Below, piece by piece: positions 16,405 to 25,509 of a stretch of 64,000 nt of DNA. A program made the translations under genes and the position numbers. Under the pieces are notes generated by a model. The model had not been told where the DNA came from and ran no database searches. It was given only the letters and a program-made list of their open reading frames with translations. This stretch comes from Thalassobaculum_A sp040219615 (GTDB lineage: Bacteria > Pseudomonadota > Alphaproteobacteria > Thalassobaculales > Thalassobaculaceae). The stretch is taken from the NCBI RefSeq assembly GCF_040219615.1, contig NZ_JAVJSE010000038.1, positions 248,001-312,000 on the forward strand, given 5' to 3'. Each line of letters starts with the position of its first letter. Position 1 is the first letter of the stretch.

Positions 16405-17505
16405 TCAGCCTTGCGGCGCGTGAACGCTGCCCGCGAGCCCGTTCGGCTTCGGCGGCGCCGCCAGCACCGGTCCGACCGGCACCCGGTCCTCCTCGACCCC
16501 GTGGCAGGCGACCGTCGCACCGCCCGGCATCGCGATCGGCTTCGGGATCTCGGCCCGGCAGCGGTCGTTCGCGAACGGGCAGCGCGGATGGAAGCTGCAG
16601 CCCGGCGGCGGGGTGATCGGGTTCGGCACCTCGCCGCCGACCGGCGTGCGCGCGCGACCGGTCATGTCGAGGTCCGGGATGGTGTCGAGCAGCAGCCGCG
16701 TGTAGGGGTGCCGCGGGGTGGCGAACAGGGTCTTGGCCGGCGCCTGCTCCACCATCTTGCCGAGGTACATCACCCCGACCCGGTTGGAGATGTGGTAGAC
16801 GACCGCCAGGTTGTGGCTGATGAACAGATAGGTCAGCCCGAGGTCGCGCTGCAGGTCGCGCATCAGGTTCAGGATCTGCGCCTGCACCGACACGTCGAGC
16901 GCCGAGGTCGGCTCGTCGCACACCAGGAACTCGGGATTCGAGGCGAGCGCCCGGGCGATCGAGATGCGCTGGCGCTGGCCGCCGGAGAACTCGTGCGGGA
17001 ACTTCTCACCGTCGCGCGGGTTCAGCCGCACCTGCTCCAGCAGCTCGCCGACCCGGCGCTCGACCGCCGCCCTGTCGGCCGCCAGCCCGAAGGCGCGGAT
17101 CGGCTCGGCGACGATGTCGCGCACCCGCCAGCGCGGGTTCAGGCTGGCATAGGGGTCCTGGAAGATCATCTGCAGCCGGCGGCGGACCGGGGCCATCTCG
17201 CGGCGCGACAGCCCGGCGACGTTGCGGCCCTCGAGCTCGACCGAGCCGGCGGTCGGCCCGTGCAGCCCGACGATCAGCCGCGCCACCGTCGACTTGCCGC
17301 AGCCGGACTCGCCGACCAGCCCGAAGGTCTCGCCGCGGGCGATCTCCAGGTCGATCCCGTCGACCGCCTTCAGGATCTGCCGCGGCTGGCGCTCCAGCAC
17401 CCGGTTCAGCCAGGGCGGCGAGACGTCGAAGTAGCGCTTCAGCCCGGCGACCTTGAGCACCGTGGCGCTGGCGCCCGGATCGTGCCGCTTCACCGCTTCA
17501 GACAT
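16405..17505 (-). CDS. Oligopeptide ABC transporter ATPase, DppF/OppF type
   Basis: A 366-aa ATPase. Walker A is GESGCGKST, the signature is FSGGQRQRISIARAL, and Walker B FLVCDEPTSALD. It ends with the OppF/DppF C-terminal domain carrying GCSFHPRCPFANDRC, whose cysteines are typical of this subfamily (iron-sulphur site in some members). It overlaps the DppD-type gene by 8 bases (17498-17505). It is the only ATPase pair in a block with two permease/binding-protein sets, so it probably serves both. Confidence 0.94.
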   Translation of the reverse strand: MSEAVKRHDPGASATVLKVAGLKRYFDVSPPWLNRVLERQPRQILKAVDGIDLEIARGETFGLVGESGCGKSTVARLIVGLHGPTAGSVELEGRNVAGLSRREMAPVRRRLQMIFQDPYASLNPRWRVRDIVAEPIRAFGLAADRAAVERRVGELLEQVRLNPRDGEKFPHEFSGGQRQRISIARALASNPEFLVCDEPTSALDVSVQAQILNLMRDLQRDLGLTYLFISHNLAVVYHISNRVGVMYLGKMVEQAPAKTLFATPRHPYTRLLLDTIPDLDMTGRARTPVGGEVPNPITPPPGCSFHPRCPFANDRCRAEIPKPIAMPGGATVACHGVEEDRVPVGPVLAAPPKPNGLAGSVHAPQG

Positions 17506-18541
17506 CGGCGCGCTCCACCGGGGTTTCGGCGCGGGCGGACACCACCGCCTTGGCCTCGTCGACGCTCATGGCGTTGGCCGGGTCGTACAGCCAGCACGAC
17601 ACCCTTCCGTCCTCCACCGGGATCAGTTCCGGCCGCTCGCGCCGGCAGCGGTCGAAGGCGTGCAGGCAGCGCGGGTTGAAGGCGCAGCCCGGCGGGATGT
17701 CGGTCAGCCGCGGCATCGAGCCGGGGATCTGCTCCAGCCGCTCGGCATCGTGGCCGATCGCCGGGATCGAGCCCATCAGGCCGTGGGTGTAGGGGTGCTT
17801 GGCGTTCTTGATGACCTCGCGCACCGGCCCGACCTCGGCGATCCGCCCGGCATACATCACCGCCACCCGGTCGGCGGTCTCGGCGATCACACCCATGTCG
17901 TGGGTCACCAGCATCACGGCCGTGCCGTGCTCGCGGCACAGCCGCTTCAGCAGGGCGATGATCTGGGCCTGGATGGATACGTCGAGCGCCGTGGTCGGCT
18001 CGTCGGCGATGATCAGCCGCGGGTTCACGCACAGCGCCAGCGCGATCACCACCCGCTGCCGCATGCCGCCCGAGAACTGGTGCGGATACTGGTCGACCCG
18101 CCGCTCGGGTGCCGGGATGCCGACCTCGGCCAGCAGTTCGACGGCGCGGGCCCGGGCCCGGGTGGACGACAGGTCGGTGTGGGTCTGGATGGTCTCGACC
18201 AACTGGCGGCCGATCGAGTACAGCGGGTTCAGGCTGGTCAGCGGGTCCTGGAAGATCGCGCCGATGTGCCGGCCGCGGATCTGCCGCATCTGCTCGTAGG
18301 GCAGGTTGTCGATGCGCCGCCCCTCCAGCAGGATCTCGCCGGCGGCGATGCGTCCCGGCGGCTCCAGCAGCCCGATGACGGCGGCCCCGGTCATCGACTT
18401 GCCGGCGCCGGACTCGCCGACCACGCCCAGCACCTCGCCCTCCGCGATGTCGAAGGAGATGTCGTCGACCGCGGTCAGCGTGCCGCGGCGGGTCGGGAAC
18501 TCGACGACCAGGTTGCGGACCTGCAGCAGGGGTGTCGACAT
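17498..18541 (-). CDS. Oligopeptide ABC transporter ATPase, DppD/OppD type
   Basis: A 347-aa ATPase. Walker A is GESGAGKSM, the signature FSGGMRQRVVIALAL, Walker B IIADEPTTALD, and the C-terminal extension has the cysteine cluster GCAFNPRCLHAFDRC. ATG at 18541 gives the family N-terminus (STPLLQVRNLVVEF); a GTG at 18550 is possible. It overlaps the upstream permease stop region and the downstream DppF gene, so the three are translationally coupled. It forms the heterodimeric motor with the 16405-17505 product. Confidence 0.94.
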   Translation of the reverse strand: MSTPLLQVRNLVVEFPTRRGTLTAVDDISFDIAEGEVLGVVGESGAGKSMTGAAVIGLLEPPGRIAAGEILLEGRRIDNLPYEQMRQIRGRHIGAIFQDPLTSLNPLYSIGRQLVETIQTHTDLSSTRARARAVELLAEVGIPAPERRVDQYPHQFSGGMRQRVVIALALCVNPRLIIADEPTTALDVSIQAQIIALLKRLCREHGTAVMLVTHDMGVIAETADRVAVMYAGRIAEVGPVREVIKNAKHPYTHGLMGSIPAIGHDAERLEQIPGSMPRLTDIPPGCAFNPRCLHAFDRCRRERPELIPVEDGRVSCWLYDPANAMSVDEAKAVVSARAETPVERADV

Positions 18542-18546
18542 CGCGC

Positions 18547-19518
18547 TCACCGGAGCTTCGGGTTGAGGGCGTCGCGCAGCCAGTCCCCGAGGAGATTGAC
18601 CGCGAGCACCAGAATGGCCAGCGCCGCGCCCGGGAAGATCGTAACCCACCATTCGCCCGAGAACAGGTAGTCGTTGCCGACCCGGATCAGGGTGCCGAGC
18701 GACGGCTCGGTCGGCGGCACGCCGACGCCGAGGAACGACAGGGTCGCCTCGGCGATGACCGCCAGCGCCAGCTGGATGGTGGCGATCACCAGCACCGGGC
18801 CCATGACGTTCGGCAGGATGTGCCGCAGCATGATCTTGACCGGGTGGATGCCGATCACATGGGCCGCCTGGACGTATTCCTTGCCGCGCTCCACCAGGGT
18901 CGAGCCCCGCACCGTGCGGGCGTACTGCACCCAGTTCGACAGGCCGATCGACAGCACCAGCACCACATAAGCGAGCGTGACCTGGTCGACCTGCCACTCC
19001 GGATGGGTCTTGAAGTAGCCGATGACGACGCCGTTGATCAGCAGGGCCACCAGGATCGCCGGGAACGACAGCTGGATCTCGGCCATCCGCATGATGAAGG
19101 CGTCGATCGCGCCGCCGACGAAGCCCGACACCAGGCCGAGCCCGATCCCGAGCACCATCGACAGCAGCACGCTGGCGAAGCCGATCAGCAGCGACACCCG
19201 GCTGCCGTAGATGATGGCCGACAACATGTCGCGGCCCTGGTCGTCGGTGCCGAGCAGGTAGCGCGGGTCGCCGTCGGCACTCCAGGCCGGCGGCAGCAGG
19301 CTGTCCAGCAGGTCCAGCTTGGCCAGGTCGAACGGGTCGTAGGGCGCGATCCAGGGACCGAACGCCGCCATCATGAAGTACAGCAGCGTCACCAGCGCGG
19401 CGCCGACGGTGATCGGCGAGCGCTTGAAGCTGGCCCAGACGTCACCGTCGAAGAACCGCCGCAGCGGGTACAGGATCATCGCGGGCCGGCCGGCCGGCGT
19501 GACGGGAACATCAGCCAT
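18547..19518 (-). CDS. ABC transporter permease, DppC type (set 2)
   Basis: A 323-aa permease. It has the YLLGTDDQGRDMLSAIIYGSR signature, the EAA loop AAHVIGIHPVKIMLRHILPN and the tail NLLGDWLRDALNPKLR, identical to the tail of set 1. The ATG at 19518 overlaps the DppB-type stop at 19511 by 8 bases. It works with the DppB-type protein upstream and the two ATPases that follow immediately. Confidence 0.93.
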   Translation of the reverse strand: MADVPVTPAGRPAMILYPLRRFFDGDVWASFKRSPITVGAALVTLLYFMMAAFGPWIAPYDPFDLAKLDLLDSLLPPAWSADGDPRYLLGTDDQGRDMLSAIIYGSRVSLLIGFASVLLSMVLGIGLGLVSGFVGGAIDAFIMRMAEIQLSFPAILVALLINGVVIGYFKTHPEWQVDQVTLAYVVLVLSIGLSNWVQYARTVRGSTLVERGKEYVQAAHVIGIHPVKIMLRHILPNVMGPVLVIATIQLALAVIAEATLSFLGVGVPPTEPSLGTLIRVGNDYLFSGEWWVTIFPGAALAILVLAVNLLGDWLRDALNPKLR

Positions 19519-20554
19519 GGCCGCTCACCTTGCCGGTGTCGACGCGCAGGCGCGGGTCGACCACGTAGTACAGCATGTCGACGATCAGGTTGATCACCAC
19601 GAAGAAGAACGCGATCAGCATCAGGTAGGCCGCCATGATCGGGATATCGACGTTCTGCACCGCCTGCAGGAACATCTGCCCCATGCCCGGCCACTGGAAC
19701 ACCGTCTCAGTGATGATCGCGAATGCGATGATCGAGCCGATCTGCAGGCCGGTGATGGTGATCACCGGCACCAGGGTGTTCTTCAGCGCGTGGCCGAAAT
19801 GGACGGCGCGGTTGCTGAGGCCGCGGGCGCGCGCGAACTTGATGTAGTCGGCGCGCAGCACCTCCAGCATCTCCGAACGGACCAGCCGCATGATCAGGGT
19901 CAGCTGGAACAGTCCCAGCGTGATCGACGGCATGATCAGCGCCTTCAGGCCGTCGCTGGTCAGCAGGCCGGTGCGCCACCAGCCCAGGTCGACCGTGGTG
20001 CCGCGCCCGAAGGACGGCAGCTGCAGCACCGACAGGTCGATGGCGAACAGTCCCAGCACGGAGATCGGCGGAATGTTGGCCAGGGTCACGGAGAAAACGA
20101 AGATCAGCAGGATGCCGATCAGGAAGGTCGGCAGCGAGATGCCGATCAGCGAGATCGTCAAGAACACCTTGGCCAGGAAACCATCGCGGTTGAGGCCGGT
20201 GTAGACCCCCATCGGGATACCGACGACCAGCGACAGCAGCGCCGACACCAGCGACAGCTCGAGGGTCGCCGGCAGGCGCTCCAGCAGCATCTGCGCGACC
20301 GGCCGCTTGTGCTGGTAGGAGATGCCGAAGTCGCCCGACACCGCGTTCACGATGTAGTGCCAGAACTGCACCACCATCGGGTCGTTCAGCCCCAGCCGCT
20401 CGCGCAGTGCGGCCCGCTCGGCGAGGCTCGTCTCGACGCCGACCATCTGGTTCACCGGGTCGCCGATGAACTGGAACATCGCGAACGACACAAGCGCGAC
20501 GAAGAACATCACGAACAGCGACTGCAGCAGCCGGCGGATGATGAATGCGACCAT
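19511..20554 (-). CDS. ABC transporter permease, DppB type (set 2)
   Basis: A 347-aa permease. It opens with MVAFIIRRLLQSLFVMFFV and has the GDPVNQMVG block, the EAA loop RADYIKFARARGLSNRAVHF and the C-terminal VDMLYYVVDPRL. Compared with the set 1 protein it has about 17 extra residues around position 170 (NIPPISVLGLFAIDL region), probably a periplasmic loop. It is preceded by a GC-rich hairpin (20593-20623) that separates it from the binding-protein gene. Confidence 0.93.
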   Translation of the reverse strand: MVAFIIRRLLQSLFVMFFVALVSFAMFQFIGDPVNQMVGVETSLAERAALRERLGLNDPMVVQFWHYIVNAVSGDFGISYQHKRPVAQMLLERLPATLELSLVSALLSLVVGIPMGVYTGLNRDGFLAKVFLTISLIGISLPTFLIGILLIFVFSVTLANIPPISVLGLFAIDLSVLQLPSFGRGTTVDLGWWRTGLLTSDGLKALIMPSITLGLFQLTLIMRLVRSEMLEVLRADYIKFARARGLSNRAVHFGHALKNTLVPVITITGLQIGSIIAFAIITETVFQWPGMGQMFLQAVQNVDIPIMAAYLMLIAFFFVVINLIVDMLYYVVDPRLRVDTGKVSGHG

Positions 20555-20592
20555 GGGGTCGTGATTTCCCGCAGAACGATGGGCGAAACGAC

Positions 20593-20623
20593 GACCGGCC
20601 GGCGACCATGCCGCCGGCCGGTC
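20593..20623 (-). promoter_or_regulatory. Intercistronic hairpin after binding-protein gene (set 2)
   Basis: Perfect 12-bp stem GACCGGCCGGCG (20593-20604) and its complement (20612-20623) with a 7-base loop. It is placed between the binding-protein stop (20640) and the permease start (20554), as in set 1. The position suggests it protects the 3' end of the binding-protein mRNA or reduces read-through. Confidence 0.68.
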
Positions 20624-20639
20624 GGATCGTGTCAGGCCG

Positions 20640-22229
20640 TCAGTTCACGTTGACGTAGTACAGCATGAACTGGTTGTCGGCGCGCTGGGCCAGGTCGACG
20701 TTCTTGCGCGTGCCCCACGCCAGGCCCTGCTGGTGCAGCGGGATGTAGCCCCAGTCCTGGTCCAGGAGACTGTACGCCTCGAAGATCATCGCATCGCGCT
20801 TGGTGGCGTCGGTCTCGCTCAGGATCTTGGTGGTGAGCTCGTCGATCTTCGGATTGGAGTAGCCGCCCAGGTTGAACTTGCCGCGGCCATCCTCCGCCGG
20901 GGTGGCGATGATGTTGTACAGCACGTTCCAGCTGTCGAACGAACCCGGGGTCCAGCCCAGCAGGTAGAAGCTGGTGTCGCGCTTCGGCCGCAGGACCTTG
21001 GCGAAGTACTGGGCCTTCGGCTGGGCCAGCAGGTCGACCTTCACGCCGACCTTGGCCAGCATCGCCACCACCGCCTGGCAGATCTTCTCGTCGTTGACGT
21101 AGCGATCGTTCGGGCAGTCCATGGTGACCTCGAAGCCGTTCGGATAGCCGGCATCGGCCAGCAGCTTCCTGGACTTCTCCGGGTCGTAGCCCGGCCGCTT
21201 GAACTCGTCGGACCGCGAGAACAGGAACGGCGAGATCATCAGCGAGGTCGGGGCCGACAGGCCGCGCATGATCTTCTTGTGGATCGCCTCGATGTCGATC
21301 GCGCGGTAGAACGCCTCGCGGACCTTGACGTCCTTGAACGGGTTCTTGCCCTTGACGCTGGAGTACAGGAGTTCGTCGTACTCCTGGTCCATGCCCAGGA
21401 AGATCGTGCGCAGTTCGGGGCCGGAGAGAACGTTGGTGTTCGGATCGCTCTCGAGCCGGTTCATGTCCTGCACCGGCACCGGGTACATCATGTCGATCTC
21501 GCCCGACAGCAGGGCCGCCACCCGGGTCGAGTCGGAGCTGATCGGGGTGAACACCACCTCGGTCAGGTTGTGCTTCTTGTTCGCGGCATCCCACCAGCCG
21601 TCGAACGGCTTCAGGACGGTCTTCACGCCGGTCTCACGCGAGGTGACCATGAACGGACCGGTGCCGTTGGAGTTGCGGGTCGCGAAGTTCTCCTTGCCCG
21701 CGGTCACGTCGGTCGGAGCGGTGGCGTCGTTCGCCTCGGACCACTCCTTGTCCATGATGCCCCAGGTCGCCCACTCGTAGTGCAGGATCGGGTTGGGCGC
21801 GTCGGTGACGAACTCCACCGTGTGGTCGTCGACCTTGACGATATCGACCACGCCGGCGAGCCGGGTCTTCAGGTCCGAGCCCTCGGCGCGCACCCGCGCG
21901 GCCGAGAACAGCACATCGTCGGCGGTGAAGTCGTTGCCGTTGTGGAACTTCACACCCTTGCGCAGATGGAAGCGCCAGCGGGTCGGCTCGACGATCTCCC
22001 AGCTCTCGGCCAGGGCCGGCTGAATCTGAAGGTTCTCGTCGCGCCGGATCAGCCCCTCGTAGACATTGCCGAGCAGGCCGAGGGTGAAGGTCTCGTTCAG
22101 CGAGTACGGATCCAGCGACTGGGCATCGCCCTGGAAGGCCCAGCGAAATGTCTTCGCCTCCGCCGCCGGGGCAGCGAACGCCCCCGCGACCACGGCCGCC
22201 ATGGCGGCGGCCATCAACGTCTTACGCAT
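20640..22229 (-). CDS. Peptide-type ABC transporter substrate-binding protein (set 2)
   Basis: A 529-aa family-5 binding protein. The signal MRKTLMAAAMAAVVAGAFAA, with likely cleavage after AEA (residue 25), fixes the start at 22229 rather than the longer frame to 22364. It contains WAFQGDAQSLDPYSLNE, KFHNGNDFTADDVLFSAAR and GKNPFKDVKVREAFYRAID. It is homologous to the set 1 protein and first in the operon, with a good promoter-like sequence upstream. Both proteins probably deliver related peptides to different permeases that share ATPases. Confidence 0.92.
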   Translation of the reverse strand: MRKTLMAAAMAAVVAGAFAAPAAEAKTFRWAFQGDAQSLDPYSLNETFTLGLLGNVYEGLIRRDENLQIQPALAESWEIVEPTRWRFHLRKGVKFHNGNDFTADDVLFSAARVRAEGSDLKTRLAGVVDIVKVDDHTVEFVTDAPNPILHYEWATWGIMDKEWSEANDATAPTDVTAGKENFATRNSNGTGPFMVTSRETGVKTVLKPFDGWWDAANKKHNLTEVVFTPISSDSTRVAALLSGEIDMMYPVPVQDMNRLESDPNTNVLSGPELRTIFLGMDQEYDELLYSSVKGKNPFKDVKVREAFYRAIDIEAIHKKIMRGLSAPTSLMISPFLFSRSDEFKRPGYDPEKSRKLLADAGYPNGFEVTMDCPNDRYVNDEKICQAVVAMLAKVGVKVDLLAQPKAQYFAKVLRPKRDTSFYLLGWTPGSFDSWNVLYNIIATPAEDGRGKFNLGGYSNPKIDELTTKILSETDATKRDAMIFEAYSLLDQDWGYIPLHQQGLAWGTRKNVDLAQRADNQFMLYYVNVN

Positions 22230-22335
22230 TGCAAAAGCTCCCACGTGTGTCGCCTGCGCCTGCGGATCCGAGGCTCTCCTGGCACGGATTGCCGCATTCG
22301 TCTTCTTGGTGCCGGTTGTACCGGCCCGTGGAGGC

Positions 22336-22364
22336 AATAAAGCGGGTGAGCCGCAGGGCGTCAA
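22336..22364 (-). promoter_or_regulatory. Putative sigma-70-type promoter of the peptide-transport operon
   Basis: On the minus strand TTGACG (22364-22359) and TTTATT (22341-22336) are separated by exactly 17 bases, about 100 bases upstream of the binding-protein ATG. This is the best match to a housekeeping promoter in the interval. Start of transcription not shown. Confidence 0.5.
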
Positions 22365-22426
22365 TCGGAGTTCCCCGGCCGGGTATCGTCAGCGACGCTA
22401 CGGCCCCTCCCCGCCGCGCCGCGCGA

Positions 22427-23041
22427 TCAGCGCAGCAGGCTGCCCAGATATTCGCGCACCGGCTGATGCCCGGTCAGCTCCTCGAAGCTGTCGGCATGGG
22501 TCAACGCACCGTGCCGGACGAAGACGAAGCGCTCGCAGATCTCGCGCAGGATCTCGAGGTGGAACGACTCGTTCGGATGCAGGCACAGGAACACCAGCCG
22601 GCCCTCGTCCCGCAATCGGCGGAAGAAATCGAGCATGAAGCCGATATAGCCGTCCTGGGTGTTGAACTGCGGCTCGTCGAACAGATGGACGACCGGGTAC
22701 TCGCTGCCGGCCCGGTCCATCATGAAGGCCGGACGGGTGCGCCGGAAGTGCCGGACCTGATAGGACTGGTGGTAGTGGATCGCCAGCCGGTCGCGCTCGT
22801 CGTAGCGGACCGCGTGGATGTCCCGGCCCTGGCACAGCACCCGGCCTGCGGTCGGGGCGTTGGAGCCGGTGATCAGCTCGAACAGCGTGGTCTTGCCGGA
22901 ACCGTTCGGCCCCATCACGCCCACGACGGCCGGCCCCTCGACCGTGAAGTCGGCCTCCAGCCGGAACGTTTCCTGCGGGCGCAGCAGGCCGCGGGTGTAG
23001 GACTTGCGCAGGCCGTCGACGCGCAGGATCGGCTCGCTCAT
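22427..23041 (-). CDS. Atypical ABC ATPase of the liv-type operon, no recognisable signature motif
   Basis: A 204-aa ATPase-like protein. Walker A GPNGSGKT is at residues 44-51, Walker B VVHLFDEP at 117-124 and an H-loop-like LHPNE at 154-158. Between them I see no LSGGQ-type signature, and the helical subdomain is shortened to a stretch with AIHYHQSYQVRHFRRTRP. It starts 2 bases after livF stops, so it is the last gene of the operon. It is clearly ABC-derived, but without the signature it could not form a normal nucleotide sandwich with itself. It may be a regulatory or partner subunit, or act on something other than transport. Confidence 0.78.
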   Translation of the reverse strand: MSEPILRVDGLRKSYTRGLLRPQETFRLEADFTVEGPAVVGVMGPNGSGKTTLFELITGSNAPTAGRVLCQGRDIHAVRYDERDRLAIHYHQSYQVRHFRRTRPAFMMDRAGSEYPVVHLFDEPQFNTQDGYIGFMLDFFRRLRDEGRLVFLCLHPNESFHLEILREICERFVFVRHGALTHADSFEELTGHQPVREYLGSLLR

Positions 23042-23043
23042 GC

Positions 23044-23739
23044 TCAGATCCCCAGCAGGCGCTGGCGCAGCGCGTCGTCTTGCAACAGGGCTGCCGCCGG
23101 CCCTTCGTGCACCATGCGGCCATGGTCCATGACGTAGACGCGATCGGCGACGGCCAGTGCGCTCATGGCGTTCTGCTCGACCACCAGGCAGGCGATGCCT
23201 TCGTCGCGCAGCCGCCGGATCGTCGCCATCACGTCCTGCACGATCTTCGGCGCCAGGCCCTGGGACGGCTCGTCGAACAGCACCAGGCCGGGCGAGCCGA
23301 GCAGGGCGCGGGAGATCGCCACCATCTGCATCTCGCCACCCGACAGATTCTCGCTGTCGCGCGGCATCAGGTGCTCCAGCGCCGAGAAGATCGCGAACAT
23401 CTCGTCCAGCCGCCACGAGCGGAACCGGGTGCGGCGGCGAGCGATCGCCAGGTTCTGCGCCACCGTCAGGGTCGGGAAGATCCGCCGGTCGTCCGGCACC
23501 CAGCCGACGCCGAGGCGGGCGATCTCGTGGGTCGGCGCGGCGGTGACGTCGGTGCCGTCGAACCGCACCGTTCCGGACCGGGCCGGAGTCAGCCCGAGGA
23601 TCGAGCGGATCGTGGTGGTCTTGCCGACGCCGTTGGCGCCCAGCAGGGCGACCACCTCGCCGGGCCCGACCTCGAGCGACGCGCCGAACAGCACCTGGGT
23701 CTCGCCGTAGAAGGTCTCGATGTCGCGGACCTGCAGCAT
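23044..23739 (-). CDS. livF: Branched-chain amino acid-type ABC transporter ATPase LivF
   Basis: A 231-aa ATPase. Walker A is GANGVGKT, the signature LSGGEMQMVAISRALL and Walker B LVLFDEPSQGL. The GEMQM signature and the short length are typical of LivF/UrtE. ATG at 23739 overlaps the LivG stop by one base (TGATG). With LivG it forms the motor of the importer encoded upstream. Confidence 0.93.
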   Translation of the reverse strand: MLQVRDIETFYGETQVLFGASLEVGPGEVVALLGANGVGKTTTIRSILGLTPARSGTVRFDGTDVTAAPTHEIARLGVGWVPDDRRIFPTLTVAQNLAIARRRTRFRSWRLDEMFAIFSALEHLMPRDSENLSGGEMQMVAISRALLGSPGLVLFDEPSQGLAPKIVQDVMATIRRLRDEGIACLVVEQNAMSALAVADRVYVMDHGRMVHEGPAAALLQDDALRQRLLGI

Positions 23740-24482
23740 CACGCCAGCCCTCCCAGGTTGGAGCGCCGGACCCAGGGATTGTCGCGCAGCTCGTCCGGCG
23801 TGCCCTCGGCGATCACCTGGCCCCAGTGGATCACCGAGATCCGGTCGGCGAGGCCGAACAGGAAGCGCATGTCGTGCTCGATCATCACGATCGTGGTGTG
23901 CGCCTTCAGCTCGCCGATCAGCTCGGCCAGCCGACCGGTGGCGGCAGTGCCGAGCCCTGCCGTCGGCTCGTCGACGAACAGCAGCCGCGGCTCGGTCGCC
24001 AGGGCCACCCCGATCTCCAGCGCCCGGCGCTCGCCGTAGGACAGCCGGCGCGCGTTCACCCGCTCGCGGCCGCGCAGGCCGACGCGCTCCAGGATGGCGG
24101 CGGCCCGGTCCTGCGCCGCGGAGTCGCCGTCCAGGGCATGGGTAACCGAGAACCCCCGCGCCCGAACTTCCGGCAGGGCGATCACCACGTTGTCGAGGGC
24201 GCTGTACTCGTCGAACAGGTTCATGATCTGGAACGACCGTGACACGCCGCGCGCCACGATGCGGTGGGGCGCCAGCCCGGTGATGTCCTCGCCGTCGAGG
24301 GTGACCGTGCCGCGATCCGGCTTGTAGCGGCCGGTCAGGACGTTGAAGCACGTAGTCTTGCCGGCACCGTTCGGCCCCATGATGCCGGACAGCTTGCCGG
24401 CCTCGAAGGCGAGGTCGATGCGCTCCAGCACCACCTGGTCGCCGAACCGCTTGTGCAGGCCGCGGGCCTCGAACAGCGCCAT
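23739..24482 (-). CDS. livG: Branched-chain amino acid-type ABC transporter ATPase LivG
   Basis: A 247-aa ATPase. Walker A GPNGAGKT is at 36-43, the signature is LSYGERRALEIGVAL and Walker B LLFVDEPTAGLG. The LSYGE signature and ATEPRLLF are typical of LivG/UrtD. It starts 3 bases after the LivM stop. It couples to the two permeases upstream; whether the cargo is an amino acid, amide or urea is not settled by the sequence. Confidence 0.93.
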   Translation of the reverse strand: MALFEARGLHKRFGDQVVLERIDLAFEAGKLSGIMGPNGAGKTTCFNVLTGRYKPDRGTVTLDGEDITGLAPHRIVARGVSRSFQIMNLFDEYSALDNVVIALPEVRARGFSVTHALDGDSAAQDRAAAILERVGLRGRERVNARRLSYGERRALEIGVALATEPRLLFVDEPTAGLGTAATGRLAELIGELKAHTTIVMIEHDMRFLFGLADRISVIHWGQVIAEGTPDELRDNPWVRRSNLGGLA

Positions 24483-24485
24483 GGC

Positions 24486-25505
24486 TCAGCCCTCCGCCCG
24501 CGAGACCGCGGCCGACGTCCCTGCCCGGCGCGCCGCGACGCGCCGCGCCAGGTCCTGCCAGATGCCGGCGATGCCCTGCGGCTTGAACATCACCAGGACC
24601 ACGAACATCAGCCCGAACCACAGCAGCCAGGTCTCGGTGTAGGCGCCCAGGACGTCGCGGGCGACGAAGTACAGCACCACCCCGAGCACCGGCCCCCAGA
24701 AGCTGACGAAGCCACCGCCGATCAGCACCATCAGCACGATGATGCCGGACCACTGCAGGCTCATGACGTTGATGTAGGCGCCCTCCTGGGCCATCGCGAA
24801 CAGGCCACCGGCCAGCCCGGCGATCGCGCAGGACAGGGTGAACACCGACCATTTGTAGAGCGTGACCGGATAGCCGATGAAGGCGACCCGGGTCTGGTTC
24901 TGCTTTATCGCCCGCAGGATCCGGCCGTAGGGCGAGTTGGTCAGCCGCCACAGCACCACCACCAGCACCGCGTAGACCGCAAAGCACAGATAGTAGAGCG
25001 CGTCGTTGTCCCGGATCGAGAACGCCGCGACCCCCAGGTCGACCGGCAGCCGTTCGATGTTCAGCAGGCCGTCCTCGCCATGCGTGACGTCGGTCCACTT
25101 GCTGGCGATGAAGAAGTAGATCTGGCCGAAGGCGATCGACATCAGTGCGAAGTAGATGCCGCGCCGGTGCGACAGGAACAGGGCGGTCACCGCCCCGAAC
25201 AGCGCGGTCACCGCGATTGCGGCGGCGAGGCAGAACCACAGGTTCGCCCAGACCTCGAACTGCGCGAGCCCGAAGGCGTAGGCGCCGATCCCGAGGAACG
25301 CCCCATGCCCGAAGGACGGCAGGCCGGTGTAGCCGAGCAGCAGGTTGAAGCCGAGCGCGAAGATCACCCAGATCAGCACCTCGACGCCGAGATACTGGTA
25401 CAGACCGACCGTCTCGATCCACAGCGGCAGGGTGCCGAACAGGACCAGGGACAGCAGGATCGGGCCGGTCACCCAGGCCGCCGTCTGCTTGGTATCGTAG
25501 TCCAT
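24486..25505 (-). CDS. livM: Branched-chain amino acid-type ABC permease LivM
   Basis: A 339-aa polytopic permease. It contains the family block LLLGYTGLPSFGHGAFLGIGAYAFG and the C-terminal region GGGFVSFWGPVLGVVLYFV, typical of LivM. The extra first helix (WVTGPILLSLVLFGTLP) is usual for this subunit. A short tail RRVAARRAGTSAAVSRAEG is polar. It is encoded between livH (4 bases away) and livG. Confidence 0.92.
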   Translation of the reverse strand: MDYDTKQTAAWVTGPILLSLVLFGTLPLWIETVGLYQYLGVEVLIWVIFALGFNLLLGYTGLPSFGHGAFLGIGAYAFGLAQFEVWANLWFCLAAAIAVTALFGAVTALFLSHRRGIYFALMSIAFGQIYFFIASKWTDVTHGEDGLLNIERLPVDLGVAAFSIRDNDALYYLCFAVYAVLVVVLWRLTNSPYGRILRAIKQNQTRVAFIGYPVTLYKWSVFTLSCAIAGLAGGLFAMAQEGAYINVMSLQWSGIIVLMVLIGGGFVSFWGPVLGVVLYFVARDVLGAYTETWLLWFGLMFVVLVMFKPQGIAGIWQDLARRVAARRAGTSAAVSRAEG

Positions 25506-25509
25506 GCCG

